Shown here in pieces: positions 27,377-33,687 of a DNA stretch of 33,687 nucleotides (position 1 is the first letter of the stretch; each line of letters opens with the position of its first letter). Source of the DNA: Pseudomonadota bacterium (lineage in GTDB: Bacteria > Pseudomonadota > Gammaproteobacteria > Burkholderiales > Eutrophovitaceae); assembly GCA_027624715.1 (NCBI GenBank), contig JAQBTV010000013.1, positions 1 through 33,687 on the forward strand, in the 5' to 3' direction. Position numbers and translations under genes: made by a program. Below the pieces are notes generated by a model. The model saw nothing but the letters and a program-made list of their open reading frames with translations. It ran no database searches and had not been told where the DNA came from.

Positions 27377-28657
27377 TCAGCACACTTTAAAGGCTTCCTC
27401 GGCGATATCAAGCGTTGTTTGGATATCTTGATCGGTATGCGCAGAAGACACAAACCCAGCTTCAAATGCTGATGGCGCTAAGTTAACACCCCGATCCAGC
27501 ATGGCATGAAAAAAACGATTAAATCGTTCTCGATCACAACCCATCACGGCGTCAAAGGTCTGTGGCACTTGATCAGTAAAATACATACCAAACATACCAC
27601 CAACATGAGCAGCACAAAATGGAATGGCGGCTGACCTCGCGCGCTCCGCTATTCCAAGGACTAACTGACGCGTCTTTGCTTCAAGCGATTCAAAAAACCC
27701 CTCTTGGCTTATTAAGTCTAACGTTGCCAATCCCGCGGCTACCGAAACGGGATTACCCGATAATGTGCCAGCCTGATATACCGGTCCAGTTGGCGCTAAC
27801 ATTTGCATCACCTCTCTCCGACCACCAAAGGCTCCCATCGGCAAGCCACCGCCGATCACCTTGCCCAGAGTAGTGATGTCGGGGTTGATTCCATATAGTC
27901 CCTGAGCCCCTTTTGGACCCACTCTGAAGCCAGTCATGACCTCATCAAAAATCAACAAAGCTCCATATTGGGTACATAGCTCACGAATTCGCTCTAAAAA
28001 CCGTACGTCCCCCACCACAAGGTTCATATTGCCTGCGATTGGTTCAATAATCACTGCAGCAACCTCATGACCTACCCGATTAAATGTTTCCTCAAGCGTA
28101 CTCGTCTTGTTGTAATCGAGAACAACTGTTTGCGATACCAACTCTGGCGGAACCCCGGCCGAACTCGGCTGACCAAACGTCAAAGCTCCGGAACCTGCTT
28201 TAACCAGCAACGAATCTGAATGACCGTGGTAACACCCCTCAAACTTTATGATCTTAGGTTTTTCGGTGTAGCCGCGAGCCAGTCTTACCGCGCTCATCGT
28301 CGCTTCTGTACCAGAGCTTACCAACCGCACTTGCTCCATTGAAGGAAGCGCCTCGATAAGGCGCTCCGCTAGGGTTACTTCTCCCAATGTTGGAGCACCA
28401 AAACTAAGTCCTTTTTCTGCCGCCTCTTTTACCGCACGCACAATCGAAGGATGCGCGTGCCCGGCGATCATCGGACCCCACGATCCAACATAGTCAATAT
28501 ACACGTTCCCCTCAGCATCAAATATCCTACTGCCTTCACCTTTTACAATCGTTTTAGGCGTACCCCCAACAGACCCAAATGCTCGAACCGGAGAATTTAC
28601 TCCCCCTGGGATTACTTCTTTCGCACGCTCAAATGACACCAAGTTACTCGACGACAT
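27377..28657 (-). CDS. hemL: Glutamate-1-semialdehyde 2,1-aminomutase
   Basis: PLP enzyme that converts glutamate-1-semialdehyde to 5-aminolevulinate in the C5 haem route; 426 residues. N-terminal [18 protein letters not shown], then FVSSGTEAT-type phosphate loop ([18 protein letters not shown]), [22 protein letters not shown]-ring aspartate D238 ([13 protein letters not shown]) and Schiff-base lysine K266 in [18 protein letters not shown]. It starts three bases after the thiE stop, and a clear terminator follows it. Presence of HemL shows ALA is made from glutamyl-tRNA, not by ALA synthase. Confidence 0.97.
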   Translation of the reverse strand: MSSSNLVSFERAKEVIPGGVNSPVRAFGSVGGTPKTIVKGEGSRIFDAEGNVYIDYVGSWGPMIAGHAHPSIVRAVKEAAEKGLSFGAPTLGEVTLAERLIEALPSMEQVRLVSSGTEATMSAVRLARGYTEKPKIIKFEGCYHGHSDSLLVKAGSGALTFGQPSSAGVPPELVSQTVVLDYNKTSTLEETFNRVGHEVAAVIIEPIAGNMNLVVGDVRFLERIRELCTQYGALLIFDEVMTGFRVGPKGAQGLYGINPDITTLGKVIGGGLPMGAFGGRREVMQMLAPTGPVYQAGTLSGNPVSVAAGLATLDLISQEGFFESLEAKTRQLVLGIAERARSAAIPFCAAHVGGMFGMYFTDQVPQTFDAVMGCDRERFNRFFHAMLDRGVNLAPSAFEAGFVSSAHTDQDIQTTLDIAEEAFKVC

Positions 28658-28660
28658 AAA

Positions 28661-29332
28661 CTACCCTTTTGACCTAATTTGAATCCGTTTTATATTGATA
28701 AAGCTTATCCATTCTCGCGCTCGAGACTCCACATCATCTGCTCCGAATAAACCATTAATAACAGCCAAGGCGGAGGTCCCTTCTATCAATAACTCTTCAG
28801 CGTTATTGAGGTTGACTCCACCGATAGCAACAACGGGTATTTTAATTCCATACGTCCTGACCAACCCAAGAATATCAAGCGAAACAGGCGTCGCTGATGA
28901 CTTCGACAATGAAGGAAAAAACGCCCCAAAAGCGAGATAATCAGCACCTCTTTCTTGCATCTCAAGTGCTATCTCCAAATTATCGTAACACGACACTCCG
29001 ATTATCTTTTTAGGGCCAAGAATACCTCTCGCGACCTCAAGAGCCGCATCTTCCCTGCCAATATGCACACCTCGAGCGCTAACCTCGTTTGCTAAATGAG
29101 GATCATCATTAATGATCAGAGAGCCGCCCGATGATTCAATAATATCGTTTAGCCTCTGCGCAACAAGACGCCGCTGATCCCGCGTGCTGACCTTATTCCG
29201 ATATTGAAACAGCCGAATACCTCCACTCAGCGCTTGCTCTACTAAAGAAGTTAATCGGCCTAAATCATCGATATCAGGCGTAATCGCGTAGATTCCTGAC
29301 TTAAATATATCCATGACTTCGTTCTTCATCAT
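28661..29332 (-). CDS. thiE: Thiamine-phosphate synthase
   Basis: Joins HMP pyrophosphate and thiazole phosphate to thiamine monophosphate; 223 residues, TIM-barrel fold. Visible are GIYAITPD at the N-terminus, RLFQYRNK (pyrophosphate site region), LIINDDPHLANEV, GVHIGREDA, IGVSCYDN, YLAFGAFFPS and VVAIGGVNLNNAEELL. The segment AFGAFFPSLSKSSA replaces the commoner GPIFPTxTK, a mild variation. Its first ATG overlaps the thiD stop (ATGA); ATG codons at residues 2 and 7 are alternative starts. It lies between thiD and hemL in one operon. Confidence 0.94.
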   Translation of the reverse strand: MMKNEVMDIFKSGIYAITPDIDDLGRLTSLVEQALSGGIRLFQYRNKVSTRDQRRLVAQRLNDIIESSGGSLIINDDPHLANEVSARGVHIGREDAALEVARGILGPKKIIGVSCYDNLEIALEMQERGADYLAFGAFFPSLSKSSATPVSLDILGLVRTYGIKIPVVAIGGVNLNNAEELLIEGTSALAVINGLFGADDVESRAREWISFINIKRIQIRSKG

Positions 29333-30129
29333 TTGCCTTTGTTACGATTTGGAATCAGTTGGCCGCCCCCGATCCGATAACCGCTCTCCAGACTATTCCA
29401 GGTGAACTGCTGCGCCTTAAAAACCGCATCAATGACGCTTGAGCCGTTAGCGAGGTATCCTGAAATCGCGGATGCCAAAGTACATCCAGATCCATGATAC
29501 TCTCCGGCAAGTCGGGGCCAAGTCCATGAGTCAACGAATCCCGATTCATCATACAACCTATTTTCGACGTCTCTACTATCCGCATGAGCGCCCGTTACCA
29601 GCACAAACTTTGCACCAGCCTTGACCAGTCGCAAAGCGCGCTCGTCATTTGATGCCTGTTCTAAGCTTGCGTCCACAGCGCCCACCAACACCTCGAGCTC
29701 TTTAGTGTTCGGGGTGACAATCAACGAGCGTGGCAATAACTCCTTGATTACTTGCTGAGCCAAATGACTCGAAACAAATTGATACCCTCCCCCCGCACTC
29801 AATACTGGATCGAAGATTATTGGCTTGTCCGGGAATTGTTTCAATGCCGCAATAATTTCTTGTAGCACGTCGGCATTTGGAATCATCCCAATCTTGAAAG
29901 CATCCACCTCGATATCGAGCAACAAAGTGCGAACCTGGTCCCGAATCAAATCAGAACCAACTGGAAAGACTGCCAATACGTCTCGCGTATTCTGAATTGT
30001 AATGGAGGTGATAACGGTAAGAGGATGACAATCAAGCTGAGCCACAGTAAGTACATCCGCCTGCAGTCCTGCCCCACTCGTTGGATCAGATCCTGAGAAA
30101 AACAACACCACAGGCTTACGTCTAGTCAT
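29329..30129 (-). CDS. thiD: Hydroxymethylpyrimidine/phosphomethylpyrimidine kinase
   Basis: Ribokinase-fold kinase (266 residues) that phosphorylates HMP and HMP-P to HMP-PP, feeding ThiE. Visible are the N-terminal FSGSDPTSGAGLQADVLTVA, VITSITIQNT, FKIGMIPN, IIFDPVLSAGGGYQF, SLIVTPNTKELEVLVG, and the catalytic anion hole GEYHGSGCTLASAISGYLANG. It is the first gene of thiD-thiE-hemL and overlaps thiE by 4 bases. Its upstream gap (30130-30211) is shared with the divergent rubredoxin; no TPP riboswitch is recognisable there and the gap is too short for a complete one plus promoter. Confidence 0.96.
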   Translation of the reverse strand: MTRRKPVVLFFSGSDPTSGAGLQADVLTVAQLDCHPLTVITSITIQNTRDVLAVFPVGSDLIRDQVRTLLLDIEVDAFKIGMIPNADVLQEIIAALKQFPDKPIIFDPVLSAGGGYQFVSSHLAQQVIKELLPRSLIVTPNTKELEVLVGAVDASLEQASNDERALRLVKAGAKFVLVTGAHADSRDVENRLYDESGFVDSWTWPRLAGEYHGSGCTLASAISGYLANGSSVIDAVFKAQQFTWNSLESGYRIGGGQLIPNRNKGK

Positions 30130-30211
30130 AAATTTATGCTCTGCTTATGTTTGATTTAGAATGCTACTTGAAGTGAACCAATTTTTAACCTTAGTTTTCA
30201 CAAAATATCTA

Positions 30212-30400
30212 ATGAGTCAAGAAAATAACAACGCTTTTAAGACCTACATGTGCTTAATCTGTGGCTTTATTTACGATGAAGAAGCCGGCTGCCCTGATGA
30301 AGGTCTCGCGCCAGGGACCCGCTGGGAAGATATTCCCGTAAACTGGGTTTGCCCAGAGTGCGATGCACGAAAAGAAGACTTTGAACTGGTTGAAATTTAA
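30212..30400 (+). CDS. Rubredoxin
   Basis: Small one-electron carrier with a single Fe(SCys)4 site. The iron ligands are the pairs CLIC and CPEC in KTYMCLICGFIYDEEAGCPD and WVCPECDARKEDFELVEI. The chosen ATG at 30212 (MSQENNN..., 62 residues) gives a length close to the usual 54-60. The frame is open to an ATG at 30161 that would add 17 hydrophobic residues not known in rubredoxins, so it is not favoured. No strong ribosome-binding site is seen for either. Rubredoxin beside thiD/hemL is a recurrent betaproteobacterial arrangement. Electron partner unknown. Confidence 0.92.
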   Translation: MSQENNNAFKTYMCLICGFIYDEEAGCPDEGLAPGTRWEDIPVNWVCPECDARKEDFELVEI

Positions 30401-30412
30401 AGGACGCACTTC

Positions 30413-30796
30413 ATGAGAATGCTCCACACCATGATTAGGGTTGGCGATCTGGATCGTTCCATACAGTTTTACACTGAGGTGCTTGGAATGAATTTGATTC
30501 GCCGAGTGGATTATCCGGGCGGACGATTCACAAATGCATTCGTTGGTTACGGCCCCGAATCGGAGACTGCAGTTCTAGAACTCACGCACAATTGGGATAC
30601 CACGTCTTATGATTTGGGAAATGCATATGGTCATGTTGCGCTAGGCGTGCCCAATGCCTACGAAGCTTGTGACAAAGTGAAGGCGCGGGGTGGTCGAGTA
30701 ACGCGCGAGGCTGGACCAATGAAACACGGGGCCACTGTGATTGCGTTTATAGAAGATCCGGATGGCTACAAAATTGAATTGATTGAGCGAGAGTAA
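30413..30796 (+). CDS. gloA: Lactoylglutathione lyase (glyoxalase I)
   Basis: Converts the methylglyoxal-glutathione hemithioacetal to S-lactoylglutathione; 127 residues. The metal ligands occupy the same positions as in E. coli GloA: H5 ([10 protein letters not shown]), E56 (VLELTHNW), H74 (YGHVALGV) and E122 (YKIELIE), so a nickel-type bacterial enzyme is expected. The tail [14 protein letters not shown] is classical. It starts 12 bases after the rubredoxin stop (AAAGGACG upstream) and ends 5 bases from the convergent rsmA stop. Confidence 0.97.
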   Translation: MRMLHTMIRVGDLDRSIQFYTEVLGMNLIRRVDYPGGRFTNAFVGYGPESETAVLELTHNWDTTSYDLGNAYGHVALGVPNAYEACDKVKARGGRVTREAGPMKHGATVIAFIEDPDGYKIELIERE

Positions 30797-30801
30797 TGCG
30801 G

Positions 30802-31569
30802 TTAGGTCTGCGAAATAATATTGGATAAACGGACATAATCATCCACCGATAAAGTTTCAGGCCTTTGATCTGGATCAATAGCAGCACATTCTAATTGCTT
30901 CTCTGAAACAATTCCCCTCAGAGCATTGCGCAGTGTTTTGCGCCTTTTAGAAAATGCCCCGAACACAATGCGCCGAAAGGTCAATCGATCCACATCATAA
31001 GCATTGATCCTTGGCCTTAGATACAAAATTGAAGACCAAACTTTAGGCTTAGGATCAAATGCTTCGGGTGAAACATCAAATAACTTCTCGATCTCCCAAC
31101 CAAGCTGCATCATAATGCTTAACTTTCCATAGCTAGATGACCCCGGACTAGCAACCAGTCGGTCAACTACCTCTCGTTGCAACATAAACATTGCATCTTT
31201 GATGCTGTTCATGCCGGCATCTATATGAAATAGAATGGGCGTCGAAATATGGTAAGGCAAATTTCCTAAAAGTCTTAACGAAGAGCCCAAATCTGCCAAA
31301 TCAATATCGAGGCAATCGGCCTCTAGAACTTTCAAACGATCGTCTGAGAATTTTGATTGCAAATATTGAACTGCATCCCGATCCACTTCAATTGCGGTCA
31401 ATCTGGGAATTTTTTTTAATACCTCATTTGTGAGCGCACCGTACCCTGGACCAATTTCAATAACGACATCTGCAGCAGAAAAATTACCTGCTTCCACAAT
31501 GTCTGCGACAACGCGACCATCGCGTAAAAAGTTTTGACTAAATCTTTTTTTCGCAACTTGAGATGCCAT
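30802..31569 (-). CDS. rsmA: 16S rRNA dimethyladenosine transferase
   Basis: KsgA: dimethylates two adjacent adenosines in the 3' hairpin of 16S rRNA during small-subunit maturation; 255 residues. N-terminal KKRFSQNFLRD, SAM motif VIEIGPGYGALT, acidic AIEVDRD, EADCLDI, and the catalytic LLGNLPYHISTPILF. Later come MLQREVVDRLVASPGSSSYG and the C-terminal domain RRKTLRNAL. The start is 8 bases after the surA stop, in the same direction. The usual pdxA between surA and rsmA is missing. Confidence 0.97.
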   Translation of the reverse strand: MASQVAKKRFSQNFLRDGRVVADIVEAGNFSAADVVIEIGPGYGALTNEVLKKIPRLTAIEVDRDAVQYLQSKFSDDRLKVLEADCLDIDLADLGSSLRLLGNLPYHISTPILFHIDAGMNSIKDAMFMLQREVVDRLVASPGSSSYGKLSIMMQLGWEIEKLFDVSPEAFDPKPKVWSSILYLRPRINAYDVDRLTFRRIVFGAFSKRRKTLRNALRGIVSEKQLECAAIDPDQRPETLSVDDYVRLSNIISQT

Positions 31570-31577
31570 CCAACGGA

Positions 31578-32858
31578 TCAGTTAACGTATTTAATGAAAG
31601 TGGTATCTCGGACCTCGCGAATCCACTCTTCAAACCGAAACGCAAGTTTTTTTTGCATGAGCGCCTGCCGTGCTACTTCTATTTGTCGGGCCTCAGAGAC
31701 ATCAGAATCCCGTCGATCGAGCACCTCGATTAAGTGATAACCAAATTGAGTTCTCACTAGCTCACTAACTTCGCCGATAGCAAGTCGTGCTAATGCTTGC
31801 TCAAACTCAGGAACGGTCTCACCTGGCATTAACCAGTTGAGAACACCACCATTTGACCCACTCGGATCATCAGACGTTAACTTAGCAAGCGTCTCAAAAT
31901 CCTCACCGCCGATCACAACCCTATTACGAACCTCGGTCGCTTTAATCAGCGCGTCCTCATCAGACACTATCCTATCAACACGGAAAAGAATGTGGCGTGC
32001 TAGAGTTTGTTGAACGATTATTTGTGCATCACGGCCTCTTTTATCCAAAAGATAAACGATATGAAAACCGTTGGAGCTGCGCAGTACGTCACTTCTTTGG
32101 CCAATTCTCATCTTACTCAAAGCTTGAATAAATAAGTCCGGTAGATTCGATTGGTCTCTCCAACCCATGACGCCACCCTCCAACGCATCTGTAGCGTCTG
32201 ACAGTTCTGCAGCAACTTGCCTAAAATCTACACCCTCATCAATTTTGGAAATAGCCTCCGCAACATTATCCTGAGCTTTCCTGAGGTCTTCTGGCGTGGC
32301 ATTCTCCGCGATCGCAATTAGAATATGTGCAATCAAAGACTCATTCTGTTCCGATATGCCAGTTTCCATTTGATCTAAATAAGACTTGATCTCGGAATCG
32401 TTAACGATCAACTTTGCCTCAACTTCTCTGCGTCGCAATTTTAAAATTTTTGTCTCATCAACAATGGTCTCCCTTAGGCGTTTACCGCTCAAGTCATTTT
32501 GCTCGATTGCCCTTATATAATCTTCCACTGATGAATTGTTTTGTTGCGCGATCCGCTGAAGCGCTCGCCCAACCTCATCATCAGAAACTCGGATCCCAGT
32601 TCGATCCGCCAGGTTCGTAAGAACCTTGCGCGTAATGATACGCTCGAGCACTTGCTGCCGGAGATATATCAAATCCGGAGCAGAAGCCCCAGAATTCACT
32701 AAGCTCTGACGAGTTAAGGTAATTTCCTTATTAAGCTCCAACTCAGTGATAACTCCATCACCTACAATTGCAACGACTCTATCAAGAGGGATAGTGTCCT
32801 CTCCGAAAACTGAAGTACTTATAAAAAAAAATAAAAAAAACTTAAATAAGAAATTCAT
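31578..32858 (-). CDS. surA: Periplasmic chaperone and peptidyl-prolyl isomerase SurA
   Basis: Periplasmic chaperone for outer-membrane proteins, including LptD. The signal peptide is residues 1-19 (FKFFLFFFISTSVFG). The N-terminal chaperone domain is about 20-165, beginning with DRVVAIVGDGVITELEL. The first parvulin domain is about 168-275 (IAHILIAIAENATPEDLRKA, GGVMGWRDQSNLPDLF, SSNGFHIVYLLDKRG). The second is about 283-388 (ARHILFRVD, SDDPSGSNGGVLNWLMPGE, TQFGYHLIEVLDRR). The C-terminal helix follows. Length 426 is normal. The upstream gap to lptD is 40 AT-rich bases, and the signal peptide is encoded by an A-rich tract. Confidence 0.96.
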   Translation of the reverse strand: MNFLFKFFLFFFISTSVFGEDTIPLDRVVAIVGDGVITELELNKEITLTRQSLVNSGASAPDLIYLRQQVLERIITRKVLTNLADRTGIRVSDDEVGRALQRIAQQNNSSVEDYIRAIEQNDLSGKRLRETIVDETKILKLRRREVEAKLIVNDSEIKSYLDQMETGISEQNESLIAHILIAIAENATPEDLRKAQDNVAEAISKIDEGVDFRQVAAELSDATDALEGGVMGWRDQSNLPDLFIQALSKMRIGQRSDVLRSSNGFHIVYLLDKRGRDAQIIVQQTLARHILFRVDRIVSDEDALIKATEVRNRVVIGGEDFETLAKLTSDDPSGSNGGVLNWLMPGETVPEFEQALARLAIGEVSELVRTQFGYHLIEVLDRRDSDVSEARQIEVARQALMQKKLAFRFEEWIREVRDTTFIKYVN

Positions 32859-32898
32859 AAAAATATCTCAATTAAAAAAATGGAACATAATAAATAAC

Positions 32899-33687
32899 TT
32901 ATTGACTTGAGTAGCCGCCGATTCTATCCCGAAGGGCGCCAACTGCATTGCTGCCAACACGTGTAATGCCTTTTAATTCCAACTGAACGAAAAAGCTCGT
33001 CGCATAAAGATCGCTGCCGACCAAATCTTGGCCTGTTAAAAGCCGATTTGCAACAAGTCTAAAGGCCCAACAACCTTTTTTGTACTCTAACCCCACAACT
33101 CCCTCAATGAGCTTCCCAGAATCCTTCGCGTAATTCCAACGGCCTGCGCCTCCCCAACGTCCTTTTATGGGCCACTGTCCTGACACATCAAACTGCTCGT
33201 GTGTATCGCGTGCACGCCGATACCCGAAGTTAAATACTTTCCCTTCCTCCGGCTTATATTGAAGCCGATGATCCGAATTGATCATTACATCAAGCACTGC
33301 ATTGTATTGCAGCAACATATCAGCACTCCACCCTTGACTTATCCGCCCTCTACCGGCTAAAAGAATATTGGACCTGCTGCCATTTCTTGGGGTGTGAGTG
33401 TCGTCAAGTAAAACCAATTCCTCATCAAGGTGTAAACGTTGCGCAGCCGCAAACTGAAATCGCTCGACACCGCTTTCAGTATCTACAAATTGACTGGTCA
33501 AACCCACAGTTAATTGGTCGGCGTCATTGATCCGGTCACCTCCAGAAAAGATATTCTCCGAATGAATTTGCGCTAAACTAAAGTCAGACAGTCCCGTATC
33601 CAATAGAGGTAAATTACGCTGATCCTTAAAAGGCGCGTGCACATAAAAAATTTGAGGTACAAGGGTTTGTGTTAAAGCCGTACCCGA
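32899..33687 (-). CDS. lptD: LPS-assembly protein LptD (C-terminal part)
   Basis: Outer-membrane beta-barrel that inserts lipopolysaccharide into the outer leaflet. Only the C-terminal 262 residues are in the window; the frame remains open to base 33687 (SGTALTQTLVPQIFYVHAPF). The family signature around DTGLSDFSLAQIHSENIFSG GDRINDADQLTVGLTSQF is clear, followed by barrel strands (RISQGWSADMLLQYN, FNFGYRRARD, GVVGLEYKKGCWAFRLVANR, FFVQLELKG). The C-terminal cysteine in KKGCW matches one of the conserved LptD disulfide cysteines, whose formation requires DsbA. It is followed by surA, its chaperone. Confidence 0.94.
   Translation of the reverse strand, partial: SGTALTQTLVPQIFYVHAPFKDQRNLPLLDTGLSDFSLAQIHSENIFSGGDRINDADQLTVGLTSQFVDTESGVERFQFAAAQRLHLDEELVLLDDTHTPRNGSRSNILLAGRGRISQGWSADMLLQYNAVLDVMINSDHRLQYKPEEGKVFNFGYRRARDTHEQFDVSGQWPIKGRWGGAGRWNYAKDSGKLIEGVVGLEYKKGCWAFRLVANRLLTGQDLVGSDLYATSFFVQLELKGITRVGSNAVGALRDRIGGYSSQ

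Noticed and set aside
30130-30211. TPP riboswitch upstream of thiD
   Set aside because: The gap is short and the conserved CUGAGA-type core was not found.

Overview
The window reads as a gene-dense, moderately AT-leaning chromosomal segment of a betaproteobacterium, possibly a streamlined aquatic lineage. This is inferred from gene order, not from a marker search. The blocks aroK-aroB-dgt-gltB-gltD-hemE-priA, argS-SPOR-dsbA, thiD/hemL beside a rubredoxin, and lptD-surA-rsmA are neighbourhoods familiar from Betaproteobacteria. No rRNA, tRNA, CRISPR array or intact mobile element was seen.

Layout. (1) 1-1223: the 3' two thirds of glmS. (2) 1224-3458: an arsenic-resistance cassette (arsR, arsC, acr3) directly downstream of glmS, which is the classic Tn7-type attachment position. 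It is preceded by a broken, frameshifted recombinase-like remnant and closed by a strong hairpin. A 26-bp imperfect palindrome over the arsR start is a good candidate ArsR operator. (3) 3665-6171: small accessory genes: a surface-adhesin-E-like secreted protein, a two-TM mini-protein, a secreted HExxH protein, a TPR lipoprotein-sized protein and a HAD hydrolase. (4) 6186-10538, minus strand: argS, a SPOR-domain protein, two DsbA-family proteins with atypical CxxC motifs, and an SDR, forming one operon-like run. (5) 10591-23104, minus strand: aroK-aroB-dgt, then gltB-gltD, hemE and priA (shikimate pathway, dNTP control, glutamate synthesis, haem, replication restart). (6) 23254-25506, plus strand: mrcA (PBP1A), divergent from aroK. 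(7) 25526-29332 and on to 30129, minus strand: thiD-thiE-hemL ending in a clear terminator, then engB and hemB. (8) 30212-30796, plus strand: rubredoxin and gloA. (9) 30802-33687, minus strand: the 3' end of lptD, then surA and rsmA.

Functionally, three haem-pathway genes (hemL, hemB, hemE) are scattered among housekeeping genes. surA, lptD and the DsbA proteins belong to envelope biogenesis; LptD is a known SurA and Dsb client. The only clearly acquired region is the arsenic cassette. Most of the rest is ordinary housekeeping sequence. The points worth a second look are the attTn7-position ars cassette with its remnant and operator, the non-canonical DsbA pair, the small secreted HExxH protein, and absent neighbours (no pil genes between mrcA and aroK, no pdxA between surA and rsmA).
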